From contig NC_080718.1 of the NCBI RefSeq assembly GCF_019097595.1, positions 12,618,657 through 12,682,656 on the forward strand: 64,000 bases of DNA. Direction: 5' to 3'. Below, piece by piece: positions 12,612 to 24,960 of this stretch (position 1 is the stretch's first letter; each line of letters starts with the position of its first letter). The translations under genes and the position numbers were made by a program. The notes under the pieces were generated by a model. The model saw nothing but the letters and a program-made list of their open reading frames with translations. It had not been told where the DNA came from and did not search any database. The stretch comes from Hemibagrus wyckioides (taxonomy: Eukaryota > Chordata > Actinopteri > Siluriformes > Bagridae).

Positions 12612-15600
12612 ACAAAGCCTATCATCAATGTCTACAGTCACTGTCACACACTGATAACATTCCCAACAATTCAAACCATCACATCACATCACTACATTGT
12701 AGCATATTTATATTGTCTGAATGTTGCATGGGAATTCATCGTCCATTGGTGCAAATATCATTCTTATGGTTGAAACGAGGCTTAAGCAAAAGGCTTAAGG
12801 ATGGCTCAGCATTTTGGCAAGGCTGCACCCTATATTTAGAAACCCCACAATGAGGTAAAGCACAATGGCTGCCAGACACACAAACAGAACTGGCCATAGA
12901 CATTTCTAAAAATTGGTTATCCATGTGAGTGGAGCCAGCAGTCTGCCCTCAAGCAAGACAATCAAATCCTTTAGTGAAAAGTGACTAATTACTTATTGCA
13001 CTTAAATGGTTTTCCCAAAGGTTCTCTGATTATTTTTTATTATGTTTAATTGGCCATAATTATGATTTTACATGAGTACTGCTTGAACGAAATAGCCTGT
13101 TATGCGCTCCTCTGCTCGTAGCTGTTTACATTTAGTTACACATTTGACTGTTCCTCAGTGGGAAAGACCATTGCTGACAAATGCTTTATTCTCTGGTGTA
13201 GTCTGTATAGAGTGGGTACATTTATGGTCCACGTTTATGTATTTGGCTGAAGATATTATTCAAAGCAACTCTAGACACGGATACCGTCACCTGAGTAGTT
13301 GAGAATTAAGAGCCGTTATTAAGGTGGCATCAGTGGCAACATTGCAAATGGGATTTGAAGTCAGATTAGTAGCTTAAAAAAAAGCTAAAAGTCACTGACC
13401 TGAGAGTGGACATTGTGCTGTTGCAAGGGGAGCAGCTGATCGTAGGGTTGCAAGGATTTTTCAACACAGTCCATTAATCAATAATATCCAGCCGATCGCA
13501 TGCCATTGGTCAGAAACTGAGACTGATGAGGCTGATTAAGACACACTGGATCTACTGTGATTCCCTTTCATTAACTGATTAGGTTTACAGTGTGTAAAAA
13601 GTTCATCATAAGTTCATCCTTATTCATCTTTTTCAACTTTCTCAAGTTCGGTTGTAAGTGAATAAGTGGAGCCAAACCATGCCAGCATTTTGCCTTTAAT
13701 TTGTCACGTGCCTGTTTATATTGGCACTTAAACAGTTGTATCTACATATTCTGATGCTGATTTACAAATTAGCACCTGAATATATAGAGCCTAATATATA
13801 GAGAGAAGTGAGAAATGAAAGGCAAAATGGTGGCTGTGTTTTGCAGTAGAGGGATTATATTTATTTATTTATTTTCACCTGCCTGTAGACATTGGGGCTT
13901 AAATTCATTGCTCCTTCATTTGAGTGAATAGGTGCATTTGTGTACAAGAGGTACCTGCAGCTCTGACCTGGATGTGGGCAGAGTGTTGGGCAGACAGACT
14001 GCTCAAAGATGCTTAAATACCATTATTTTTAGGATATTACATAATTTCATAACAACACAAAAACACACCAGATGCAGTTTTGTTTAATATGGTCATCTCA
14101 TTTGCAGTATTTGATTCATTTCTTTCAGCCTATTTTTTATACTTATACTGTAAATAAAGCTGTGATTAAATCTGATTTTGCCTAAAAAAAAAAAAGGTCT
14201 TTATACACCTACGTACATAATAACAGTAATTTCAGCAAAAGCAATTGATTGCAAAAGCAAACTTTTTGGAACATCCTTTCCACAGTTTTTCTGCAGAAAT
14301 TGTGTTTTATTTTGTGCTCAGCATCCATGCCATTTTTGAAAGGTCCAAAAACTTTTATTTGCAGCAATCTTGGACGTAAGCATCATAAACTCTGCTATAA
14401 CATATTTATTCTTCTGCCCATTAATTTCTTTCTGTAGCTTGCTGAGAGCTTTCCTTTTATTGGCGCACTGTCACAACACCTGCATAAATTAGGGTGTGCT
14501 TCATGTAAATGAGATGCATATGAGGGTGAATTGGAGCGTGTTGTATGCATATGATATGTAAATACGTGATTAGTGGGCGGGAGCTTACGTGCATGCAGTT
14601 GAGACTGATTCATCATTTGCGCTTAAATCACCACTCGTTTTTGATGTACGACAGTTACAAGAACCAGATTTAGATTCGTTCATACGTCATGACACGTGCT
14701 GAAATCTGTGTTTGTTTCTACGCAGGAAAAAGGTTTGCACTGATAAAATGGCAGACACGTATTTTAACAAGTTCTGCAATGTTACTCAGCAAAGCCAAGA
14801 ATCACGTAGTCGCTCGGCACAAACGTCATCGCATTTTAAAACTGACAATCATGTAGTTTCTCAAAAGCAGTACTACCACAAGACAAGGAAGGATCTAGTC
14901 ACTTTATTCTAATATGGGTCCCGGGACAGGGACTAGTTCTAAACAAAGTTGGTTCTAACAGGAAACATGTCATTAGTTTAAGTTTCAGTGACTTCCATAC
15001 TGATTTCTTTCTATCATTACCAGTAAATTATATATTTTTCACTTTTATGTTTTTAAATCATTTCTCCACAGTTCTCTCTTTTTTTTTGTCTTTAGGAACG
15101 CACATTTGTGTGTAATCATTGAGTGACCAATGTGTGCCAAGCCAGGTGCCATCTTATCTGGCATGGCTGCCGAGCGGCTGCCTGGCAGCACCACTGATTA
15201 TGTTTGCCTGTGTGGTCCAGACACAAAGCGTCCAACTCTCGTGCAGACCAGTGTTTACAGCTGCTTTTCCAAGGACACACAGCAGCCCTAATGATTATCT
15301 TAGGTGCTATTGTGCAGCCAGAGCATGTGTGTGTGAGAGAGTTTGTATTTGTGACAAGACAGATCACTATATCTTTGTTTAAATGATCAGAGCCAGAGGT
15401 ATCTCACTACCAGCCAAACGGGGGAAGAAGAATACAGTGCAGCTCTTTTTGGCCTGCATAACTTTAAAAGGCATGTCTGTGCTCACACAACTACAAATGG
15501 AGTGTGCCTTGTGTCTAGTCTATTTACAAACTCACACATATGCACACACACACACACACACACAGACCAGATGGAATTCAGCATTAAGACTTACATTACT

Positions 15601-16454
15601 GACAATGAACCCTCAATCTGCAAAGCAGGAGCAGGTTTATTTATCACATTTAAAAAGGTAGTGATAAAATATTGATATCGAGTTGTGCATGTTGACCGTG
15701 CATCTGAACAATAAATATCTGACCAACGGAACGTGTCATGCTTCTAATCCCACAGCCATATTAAAGCCATGTAATGTGTGGCCTAATTCCCTGGCAAGGG
15801 CCAAGCATGGAGTGGAATAAGCAGGACAGACAGACTGACAGCCAAGGAGATCGACCATCTACCTATTTATAGTGTGGGCCATCTGCGAAAGATCCCTCTT
15901 GTCACTGGTCATCCTGTTCACAAAAAAGGGCTGTGAGGCAGATTCCAGCAGCAGCAGCCGTCCCATTCACTATTCATTCCAGGACTCGGCAGCTCCATAT
16001 GGATCTGGCCCTCTGCTGGGCCCAGGCTTTCTCCCATTCCTTTTTTTTACCCCCATCTTCGGGATTCATATGGTAATGAAGCGGCAGAGCAGAGAAGCTG
16101 TTCTGAGAGCAGGCCTGAGTTCCAGGCTCCAGGCTTCATCCTGATGCCCACCATCTGACTCCACTGGTCTCATGTCAGGTTTTTTGCAACATTCTGGTCA
16201 AGTCTTCAAACCGGCTGGGAACAGTATGGGCATCTGTGAAAGGCTAATGACAGGCTTTCATGTTTGGCCTGGTTCACTATAGCCCACTTTATCCCCCCTC
16301 TGTCCGATCGGCCACAGTGCTTCTAGTCAGGTTCTAGTAGTTGTTTACGGCAAAAAGAAAAAAATTATCATTGCATTTGTTTAGAGAATCATTCAAGAGC
16401 CATATTATCCTGGTCAGGGTCATGTGGATCCGGTGCCTATAGGAACACCAGGTG

Positions 16455-16700
16455 TGAATAGGGAATGTACCCTGGATGGTTGAACGATACACCTGCTCAT
16501 TACAGGGCACCATCCACACACAGCTTCACCCCTACTGGCAATTTAGAGTCACTATCTACCTAATCTACCTAACAAGATGTTTTGGGAGGTGTGAGAAAAC
16601 CAGAGAACCCAGAGTAAGCCCCGTTGAACATGGAGAGAACATTCAAATCAGAAACAGACACTAAGCTAAGCTCAGGGTTGAACTGGGAATTGCACCTCCA
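16455..16700 (-). repeat. SINE-like repeat, copy 2
   Basis: The + strand shows CAATTTAGAGTCACTATCTA, GAGAAAACCAGAGAACCC and CATGGAGAGAACATTCAAAT, the reverse complement of the family body including GGTTTCCTCC. Confidence 0.65.
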
Positions 16701-17189
16701 TGAACATTCCAACAAATCTAAGCAAAATGGGCAAGTGAATATACCACAGCCTAAACGTGAGTGGCTGTATGTGTTAATAAATAATAAATGATATATAGAT
16801 GCTCTATTATTTTAGGCCAAAATCTGTGCACAATAATCTTCAACTTGTTTGATATATGATCTCAAATTCCACTTAGTTTGCACAAAGTTGTGTCAGGACT
16901 AACAACCAGATCTAGTAAGCACCGCCCCTAGACGGGCGGGCGTGATACCCTCATGCTGGGACCAGAAGTGGATATGAAACTGGATCTGAGAGTGGATTTG
17001 AGCGGCATCCCTTCGGTCGGCTGAGGAGAGAAGCATGGAGAAGGCGTGAGTCAAGACCTACATCCCCTTCTCTTTCTCACATCCCCTTTCCAAGTATTGT
17101 AAGGTGGCCCTTTTGTAGTAGAGCATTGGGACACGGCACAAGCAGGCACAGGGCCTTCAGCAACGTCTGGGCTGTGTGTTTAGGGTGGG

Positions 17190-17660
17190 GAGGAGGGCAA
17201 AATAACACGTGGTCCTGACCCCACCCAGAGCTCTTCTGTCATTCAGCCTTTGTCTCTGGATCTGTTCCCTCCTTCGCTCCGTGGTGCTGCATTGAACCAC
17301 TATCAAAGAGGCCCTCGAAATTCCTCAGAGGCTCATTACCATAGTTTGAATAATTCATGTGGCAATGAGATGGGGGGGAAGGGTAACTCTGAGCAAATAA
17401 TGAGAAACAACTTCCATCAGCATGCACATTCCCTTTTCTCAAGAGTGCACACCTCTGTGAAGAAGACAGAAATCAATACAGCATGACATTAGCTTATGTG
17501 ATACATTCCTGACCCCGTATCTATTAGGCATGGGAGAGAGTAGAAGAATTTCAGCTCTACCTTGGAGAATGCTTGGCGTTAAGGTCACCCTATCAATGTG
17601 TAAATAAATCAATTCTAATTAGTAATAGCCAGCTCTTCATACGAGGGAGGAAGGGAGCTG
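17190..17660. promoter_or_regulatory. Candidate conserved noncoding element
   Basis: This stretch has no transposon signature. It has balanced composition and several AT-rich motif islands (GGCTCATTACCATAG, TTTGAATAATTCATG, TCTAATTAGTAATAG) of the kind found in vertebrate developmental enhancers. The call rests on texture and on the position in the desert upstream of id2; no alignment was possible. Confidence 0.3.
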
Positions 17661-20263
17661 TTTTAAGGTACTGCTTACATGGTTTAACAAACAAGCAAAA
17701 TCACTTTAGTTCAGCAATTATGTAATGACACACTCTGGCCAATGCCTAAATCAAACCCGTAGAGACAATGACATTTCCTTAATTTCTTAATATTGTCATG
17801 GATGCTCTCCAATTAAAACTAACAAACTGTTGATTCTAGCATGAGGAAACATTCCTTTAATTGCATTTACAGGGCTAGAACACTTGAATAAACAGATTAC
17901 CTGCTGGATGTGATCCCCATGTGCATGCTGGCACCCAGCCAGCCAATCCTTCAACTGCTAAACTCAATGAAACATGAAAACCCATATGGGAGCGCTCAGC
18001 TCCACATCCTCACCTCCATAACCTCCGTACAATTCCTAACTACACAAAATGATCCTTACATGGTTTACAGTAATGCCCTTACACCTCTGATACTGATAAT
18101 CCATTAACAAACTGAGTGCACTTCTATTAGACTACAGAGCACACCTGAATAAAGTGTCAAGAGGGTATATAGTGTTTAGAAAGAATCAAAGACAAGTGAC
18201 AGTGATACTTTATCATAATCATATATTATCAGGCTTTAAAAAGATTTGAAAAACTTCATTACCCCAGAAGTCAATATCTCTTCTTATGATAATGCAAGGG
18301 AATAAAACATGATGAATAAGTGTACTTACAAAATGAGATGTTCTCGTTCACTGAAGCATCACTTTAATGTGCCTTCAGTGAACATACTTATTGATGATAT
18401 GTTTCCCAGCTGTATTAACGGTATAGAACGGTGATTACACCCTAAATTATCCTTAATTAAAACATTATTGTTCAATTAACTGTAACCTAAACAAGATTCT
18501 ACACATCACCTGATTCTCTGGTTTTAAAGCAAGGCATAACACATACATTCCTGCAAGGACTTTATTCGTATCTATTAGTTATTTAGTTCAAATTATTATA
18601 ATACTTTTTATTGTTGTATCATTTTAGTGTGGGTTTCTTTATATGCAAAAGAAAATTCATGTTTAACCCCAAAAAATAAATTAGCATTGGAAACACCCTC
18701 ATATCAGTTGTTCTTGCTTGTTTCCCCTTGTTAATTGTTACTGGTAAGAACTGGTATAAAGTTAAAGATTACAAACTTTAACATTTGCTTTCCGGGTCTA
18801 GAGATGAGGGAGGCAGGATTGATGAATCAAGGAGGCATCAATTACAGCTTTGGGAATCACTGACTTCTTTATGAAATGCCATTTATGGTTGTGTCTTTTT
18901 CAGCACGAAATGAAGTGACCATTCAAACTCACCAGAGCATCTGATAAAAATAATCATTTAGATTCATATGTACAAAAAAACAGTACAATTATATTCTGAT
19001 TCTGAGACTCTGACATTATTTAAGAAAAAAGACATAGTTTCTCTGTCATATGCAATCAGATATATATAGTATATTTAAATTTAAGGAGTTAAGACACAAA
19101 ATATATGTCAAAAACACACAATATATGATGAAGGCTGTGTGCAGGAGGAGTACACAGAGACGTCTGACACAGTGGCTGCCATCATGTTCATCTAATATAT
19201 AATAAAGAGAAAAAATATTCATTTATTCAAAGCATAGGTCCAGCACTGATTTACAGCTAGACTTCTTCATAAAATTCCAACATCATCTTCATCAAATCAG
19301 GTGCAGGAGCTTATTCTTACATTCAAATGTAGATGACGCTTATATTCATAAAAATTTGTAAAGTTCATATATTGAACTATAGGATCATATATTATGCTTG
19401 AAACTAAAAACATGCTCTGCTTTGAATTGCTATATTTTAACTACCAGATGTTTTTATTCAGAATAATAGTTCTCCATGACCAAGTTTGGTTAAACAAATG
19501 TGCTTAATTCACTTAACTAAAAAAAATAAAAGGAAAGCAAGTCGAATGTAAACATTTACTTTAACCGAAATTGAGACATTAAATCGGTGAATTAAAAGTA
19601 ACAGTATCAGTTTCACACACTGATTGAGGCACAGCAGGGTTTGATTTCTCTCCCCCCTCTTGCAGTTTTGTTTCATATCAAAAAGGAGAGTCCTGCACTG
19701 ACCCGCTCTTCCCATGCGCTATATAAAGAGACAGAGGATTGAGTAAGAGTTCGGAGAGAGCCAAACCCAGGGAGGAAGTGGTGCACGAGAAACCTGCTGT
19801 TTTCTGCAGTCAGCGCCAGGGTATGCAGCGTTAGAACCGACGGAGCCCGAGAACAAAGCCAGGGAAGTCGGAGTGGCAAAACGCTACCACAAAAACCAAC
19901 CAGTTGCAGGCTGACGTAGGATCAGATAGCATCAGGCGGTTTCAGATCTCCTACAAAACTCTCGATTCCCGTGTGACACTTAAGACTGTGGCATGTGGGC
20001 CGAGAAAGCAGGCTTTCAGGACAACTTCCCTAATGCACATCTCTTCTGTACTTTCTCTGTAGTGCTAACAGGCCTTCGAAACAGAAAGCGTTGTTTTCTT
20101 TAACACCATGGCCTTTTCACTGATTAACTATCACTGGCTACAAGCCAACTGACCCTCATGCAAACACACACAAAGTAGTTCCCTACATGTTATCACATTT
20201 TGTTAAAAAAAAAAACATGAGGCAAACCAAAGACAAAAGCTAGCATCAAACGAGCCTGATGAA
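17660..20263. other. Intergenic, AT-rich
   Basis: Nothing gene-like apart from the TATA candidate at 19720. The open frame at 19673-19879 on the minus strand lacks known similarity. Confidence 0.5.
19690..19990 (+). promoter_or_regulatory. Candidate TATA promoter in the id2 upstream desert
   Basis: TATATAAAG at 19720-19728 is preceded by CCCGCTCTTCCCATGCGC and followed by about 250 bp of raised CpG content with no recognisable protein. A lone promoter of an unknown transcript is possible, but a chance TATA is not excluded. Confidence 0.3.
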
Positions 20264-20540
20264 CATTCATACGTTCATTTTCAGTAACTGCTGTATCCTG
20301 TTTAGAGTCGCAGTTGATCCTGAGCTTATCCTAGTAATGCTAGGTGAAATGCTGAGCACTCCATCACAAGACACATACAAATCCTTCTGTATCTAGGTTG
20401 ATTTAGCATAGCTAGTGCACCTACCTGCAGTGGGAGGAAATTAGAGAACCTGGAAAAAAAAGCAAAACCTTTACACTGTGTGAAACTTTACACACACAGC
20501 GATGTAACCTGGGATGCTGAAGCTGTGAGGTTGTGAATGA
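20264..20540 (-). repeat. SINE-like repeat, copy 3 (diverged)
   Basis: Reverse orientation: CATTTTCAGTAACTGCTGTA, ACTCCATCACAAGACACATA and GTGGGAGGAAATTAGAGAAC match the family tail and body with many changes. Confidence 0.55.
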
Positions 20541-21157
20541 GCTGGTGAATATGAACACATCACATCCAAGCTTGCACATCTGTAATGACCTCATAAGAGA
20601 ACACGATACTTTTCAGGAATATATTCTAACTTCTGCCAGCCCACACTCACTATTTTACATGGATCTATGTGGATGCCAGAAAGCAAACTTTTTAAAAATC
20701 TAGAGTTACCAAAGCAGTACCTGTGAGCAGGAAGGTAAGTGTGTGCATATTTGAACTATATTAACTGGATGTCCTAACAGACGAGCATACGCATGCTTAC
20801 GTCACTGGATGTATCGTACTGGGGAAATCGCCTGGTTGTTTTCAAGGAGCAAGTTTGTGGAATTTGGCTTATTGAGGACGCTAATGGACCCATTTGGGGT
20901 CTCTGGGGATCCGAATTTCCTGCAATTCACTGCAATTTTACTTACGTTGCGTTCCGAGAACAGTAACACAGTCTTTACAAAGTTTCAGAGTGTGCTCTAA
21001 AGCCAACTCGGGCTAAAAATCATATGACACCCATATAATTCTCTTATAAACTGACAGAATAGCTCATGAATTCAGGAGAAAACAACTGCATTAAGAGCCT
21101 ACTTAAGTGTTGTATAGCTTAGGTCCCGTAATCATGTTAATGGACCTTTACACAGAC

Positions 21158-21390
21158 ATTCCGGTTTCCTCCCACAGTCCAAAAACATGTACATTAGGTT
21201 GATTGGTAATTCTAAATTGCCCATAGGAGTGAGTGTGTGTGTGTGTGGTTGTCTGTTTATATGTGGCCCTGTGAAGGACTAGTGACCTGTCCAGGGTGTG
21301 CTCCTGCCTTTCGCCCAATGTGTGCTGGAATAGATCCCCGTGACCCTAATTAGGAATAAAGCAGGTATAGTAAATGGATGGATAGATGGG
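21158..21390 (+). repeat. SINE-like repeat, copy 4 (3' body)
   Basis: CCGGTTTCCTCCCACAGTCC, AATTCTAAATTGCCCATAGG and CCCTGTGAAGGACTAGTGAC are the standard body of this fish repeat. It ends in (GGAT/GATA)-type repeats near 21375. The 5' tRNA-like head is missing. Confidence 0.7.
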
Positions 21391-22279
21391 TGTAAAGGAG
21401 CAGGTGGTTTAGATTACATGCATGTTAACTGACCTGTATCTTATCTTATGATGGTTTTGACCATCTTTTGATGCTCTATTCACTGATGCAACCCATAGGT
21501 CTAAATTCCTGCCAGTTGAGCAGTGATCTTTGGGACTGGATCACGTCTCTTCCAGCTCTGAACATGACTCCAGAGTCACTTACATCTTTTCCTCTTTCCA
21601 TATTCATACAAATTTCGGGTCTGCTCAGCATTGTTACACATGCCACAGAGTATGGTACGATGTTAATTGTTTAATTATGTCATGCAGTGCACCTGTCCAG
21701 AAGCATCTGTCTCTCCACTCATTTCATTTAGGATGTTTCCTTTAATTTGTCACCAATCTGTATGTACATTATTTATTTTTATTTATCTGGAGGTTTTTTT
21801 GTTTCTTCCTCTTCTTTTTTTAACAGACCTAGGCTTCTTTAAATGTTAATCATTTCAAATATCCAAATATTTAGCTATTTGGCTGCTGGATGTTGACCAT
21901 TTAAACCTTCTTAAAGTGGGGGCCAAGCAACTCCTAAATATAGCAGTCCTGCAGTATGTGTCTCACATTATACATACATTTTTAAATCATGTCATTTAAC
22001 CACAGTTAGTTAACTACTGATATAGTTATCTGAGTGATTGATTGTTTAGTTGATACAGTTAAGTGGATTTAAAAACATCAACTCTAAAGTTCACTACTTT
22101 ATGAAAACTAGCATACATAATGAAAAACTAAACAACACACCTTAAAGTGTTTTATTCCACTTATACAGCGATAACTTGCAGATGATGCGGTTTGAATTTA
22201 TATGAATTAATTAACAGCAAACAGCTTGGCATAGATTCTCCTGGAAATGTACTCGAGGAACAAAGACAATTATTTAAAA

Positions 22280-22630
22280 CAATATTCTGTCAGTTGTATT
22301 GATGACGGTGGTGGTGTCCAGGATTGTAGGAGAAGGTGAATGTAAGTGATGATAATTTATCAAGCAAGGGGCAAACAAATCAACCCAAAAACTGTGAAAA
22401 CAAAAACCATAAACATGAACTGTGAATATGAGGCAGGAGACATAAACACTATAACCCGGTGGCATAAATAACAACAACAACACCTGACAACTACATCCGC
22501 AACTAAAGCTTACAATAAGAAACTGAAAAACAGAACTCAAACTGTGGCACTGTGGCAAAGTATAACAAGACACCGGTGAGAGTGATTTAGGTGTCACGTG
22601 CTGGGACTTATGGGTAGTGTAGTTCTGCAC
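22280..22630. repeat. A-rich degenerate repeat, unclassified
   Basis: Similar in composition to 8310-8830 (AAAACTGTGAAAACAAAAAC; TCACGTGCTGGGACTTATGG near the end). The relation between the two is a visual impression only. Confidence 0.3.
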
Positions 22631-22837
22631 CAATTAGTGTTCCCTACACAATTGCGTGTGAACAGACACAGCAGGTAGTGTTAGTGTCTCACAGCATCAT
22701 GGTCCCGACTTCAGCACTGAGTTTAGGGTACTAGTCTGTGTGTGGAGTTTCTGTAAATGTTCTCTCTCCTCCCACCTCAAAAAAAAAACATGCCTGAAGG
22801 TGCATAAGATTGCCTATACATGTGAACGATTCTGTGC

Positions 22838-22870
22838 ATGTGTGTGTATGTGTGTGTATGTGTGTGTGTG
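22838..22870. repeat. (TG)n/(TGTA) microsatellite
   Basis: TG repeat with regularly spaced TA units. Confidence 0.85.
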
Positions 22871-23559
22871 CATCCTATCCAGTGTGTATTTCTGCCCCAC
22901 ATCCAGTGATCATGGGAGAGTTTCAGGACTCACTGTGACCCTGACCAGAAGAGAGAGTGAGAGACAAGAAATAAACAGATTTGTAAAAGATCTTCAATGT
23001 GATCACAATTACCTAAATATCATTGGGTGTGCTTTCTTTTTAATCAATGAATTAACAAAATAAATTAATTAATCAATCCTCAATTTTATCTGAAGGGGAT
23101 CACTGACTGAAAAAGTCTGAAATAAATAGTTCACAAAGTAGGGTCCAGAGGCAGAGGGGTTTCAAAAAAAATAAATAAATCAGTGTGGTGGAATTAGCAA
23201 TCCACAAATTTTATAACATTTTATAAAAGTTAGATATTGTTTGGTTATTATAGCTGTTAGTCTCTATAACTGGTCATTTGGTTTGAATGGCTTTATTCTA
23301 AATCCCATTAGCTTAAAACACGTAGGCCTTTAAATAGAGTCAGCTTGGGCCTATTGGAATAAAAAGCTATATGTTGTTCAATATATATTTTTGTATGTTT
23401 GGATTTATTTGGATTATAATTATGATATAAATCTATATTGTCAGTGGGGTTTATTTTACAGTTCAAGAGATCCCTGACTGAATAATGTTAGAGAACTTAA
23501 ACAATAAAAGATGGCACCCCCTTTCTGAGGCACAAAACAAAACAATAAAGGGTAAGGCC

Positions 23560-23648
23560 ACGCCCCCAAGGGCTCGAGGTAACTACATGAGTCGCGCGCC
23601 GCTCTTTTAATATGCGTAGTGGTGCACGCGCCGGGAACGTGGGAGAGT

Positions 23649-23682
<34 letters not shown>

Positions 23683-23720
23683 TGTTTGGGTGCTGCGGAG
23701 CGCTTCAGAGACGGATGACT
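23560..23720. promoter_or_regulatory. CpG-rich candidate promoter with GC box and GA tract
   Basis: GCCACGCCCCC at about 23557-23567 is a KLF/SP-type box. It is followed by GTCGCGCGCCG, a TTTTAATAT TATA-like sequence near 23607 and a GA repeat at 23654-23682. No coding frame of recognisable identity follows. This may be the start of a noncoding RNA upstream of id2. Confidence 0.35.
23654..23682. repeat. (GA)n microsatellite
   Basis: GA tract inside the CpG-rich candidate promoter. Confidence 0.95.
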
Positions 23721-24152
23721 CGGATTTGGACTTGAACAAGAAGCGAAAGTCTGTTCAAACTAACGCTTGCAGTAGAGAAGAGCGTCCAGTGTCGATCTGG
23801 ATTAAACCGGACTGCTAAAGAAAGTCACTTTTTTGCCAGAACTAGACGTTACCGAAAAATTCAGTCTCATAAGACAACGCGGCGAATCGTTTAAATCGGT
23901 TCGGAAAGTACAGTCTAATGGTCTATATTCTGAGCACTTGGCTTTGCAAAAAAAGAAAAAACGAGCCCAAAATTTCTAGGTTTCCGTAGTCTCTTTAAAA
24001 GGATGATCTATTGCAGTTGTGGAGAAGAGTGATGTGGGTAAAACATGACTTTCAGAGAGAAGAGAGTGTGTTGGAAAATGAGTGTTGTTAGTTTTCAGGG
24101 AATTCCCACGTTCTCTCAGGACGGGTTTATTGAACGGGAGCGGTGGAGGTGG

Positions 24153-24154
24153 AG

Positions 24155-24181
<27 letters not shown>
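24153..24181. repeat. (GA)n microsatellite
   Basis: Second GA tract at the edge of the CpG-island-like segment; it creates spurious Arg-Glu/Leu-Ser open frames. Confidence 0.95.
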
Positions 24182-24186
<5 letters not shown>

Positions 24187-24960
24187 GCAGCTGCACTGAA
24201 GTGGAACAGCAGCGCGGTGGGCGGGACAGACACTCAGACGCCGGCCCGCGGAAAACTTCTCAACTTTCTGGCAACTTTGTAATGTTTTTATTTTTTTTTT
24301 CTTTCGGCACGTCTCAAAAGATCCGCACAGACTGCGGAATGGAAAATGCACCCATTTTTAAATATACCTTTAAAAAACAAGCAGATCTGGTGATCAGCGG
24401 ACACAATCGTGACATTGAATTTAGTGGAATATATGAACACAGGACGTGTTTAAGAGCCTGTCTACTTTTAGTGCATCTTAGATTTTTTAGATTATTGTAA
24501 GCCAAGAAGGACACTTAGATTAGTTTGCATGCGTAATCATACATATTACCATTATGTAAAGCCAACTATTTGCAGGCTAGTGTTCATAGGGTGACTTAAG
24601 GCTGCTTAGTAGGATCACCTGGTTTCGTTTAAATGCAGCTCGTTGTCTCTTTTTTTTCTTTCTTTCTTCTTCTCCTTTGCTCTTGCACAACTCTGACGAG
24701 TTCTCCGAGTTTAACGTAACCCAAGAAATGCAAATGGCTGCAGGTGTGCGGGCCCTGGAGCGCGAGAGACTCCGAGGTGTCGGGATCAGCTCGGATCTCT
24801 CAGCACTCTGCGCGCGCGAACCCGCGGCCCCTTGTCTCCATAGCAGCCGCCCGAGCGGCGCCGCAAGACACGGGCCGCGGGGCCGCGCTCAATGGGGTGA
24901 CGTCACGCGCCTGGCGCCAGAGAGTCGGCGAGAGCACGAGCTCTCTTCTCCTCTCCACCC
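24180..24960. promoter_or_regulatory. CpG-island-like segment upstream of id2
   Basis: CpG-dense blocks (GCGCGGTGGGCGGGAC near 24212, CTGCGCGCGCGAACCCGCGG near 24808, GGGCCGCGGGGCCGCGCTC near 24873) stand out from AT-rich flanks. A CAAT-like TCAATGG at 24890 and the CRE at 24898 suggest an unannotated promoter. The open frames here are built on GA repeats and GC-rich sequence and resemble no known protein, so a noncoding transcript or an alternative id2 promoter is more likely. Confidence 0.5.
24898..24927 (+). promoter_or_regulatory. Palindromic CRE next to a BMP activation-element-like sequence
   Basis: TGACGTCA at 24898-24905 is a full palindromic CRE. Eight bases later GGCGCCAGAGAGTCG at 24913-24927 fits the consensus GGCGCC-A-N4-G-N-C-V described for SMAD-bound BMP activation elements. 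id2 is a classic BMP target and the site lies about 1.7 kb upstream of its TATA box. Function is inferred from motif and context only. Confidence 0.5.

Larger units (their letters stand above)
10136..16454. other. Intergenic; possible regulatory DNA, no gene seen
   Basis: No convincing coding exon. 15118-15330 has low-repeat, mixed-composition sequence with TAATGATTATC and CTGATTATG homeobox-like motifs. 14505-14565 repeats ATGTAAAT and ATGCATATGA, close to POU octamers. Two microsatellites are present (11571, 15543). Confidence 0.45.
21391..23556. other. Intergenic, no gene seen
   Basis: AT-rich DNA with the A-rich repeat at 22280 and a TG repeat. No supported exon. Confidence 0.55.

Noticed and set aside
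14712..14912. 66-aa open frame (MADTYFNKF...) that might be a transposase start
   Set aside because: It resembles no transposase I can name and lacks terminal repeats or downstream continuation.
24045..24500. 151-aa open frame on the + strand
   Set aside because: It is driven by a GA repeat and CpG-rich sequence, with no domain, no family resemblance and low-complexity content.
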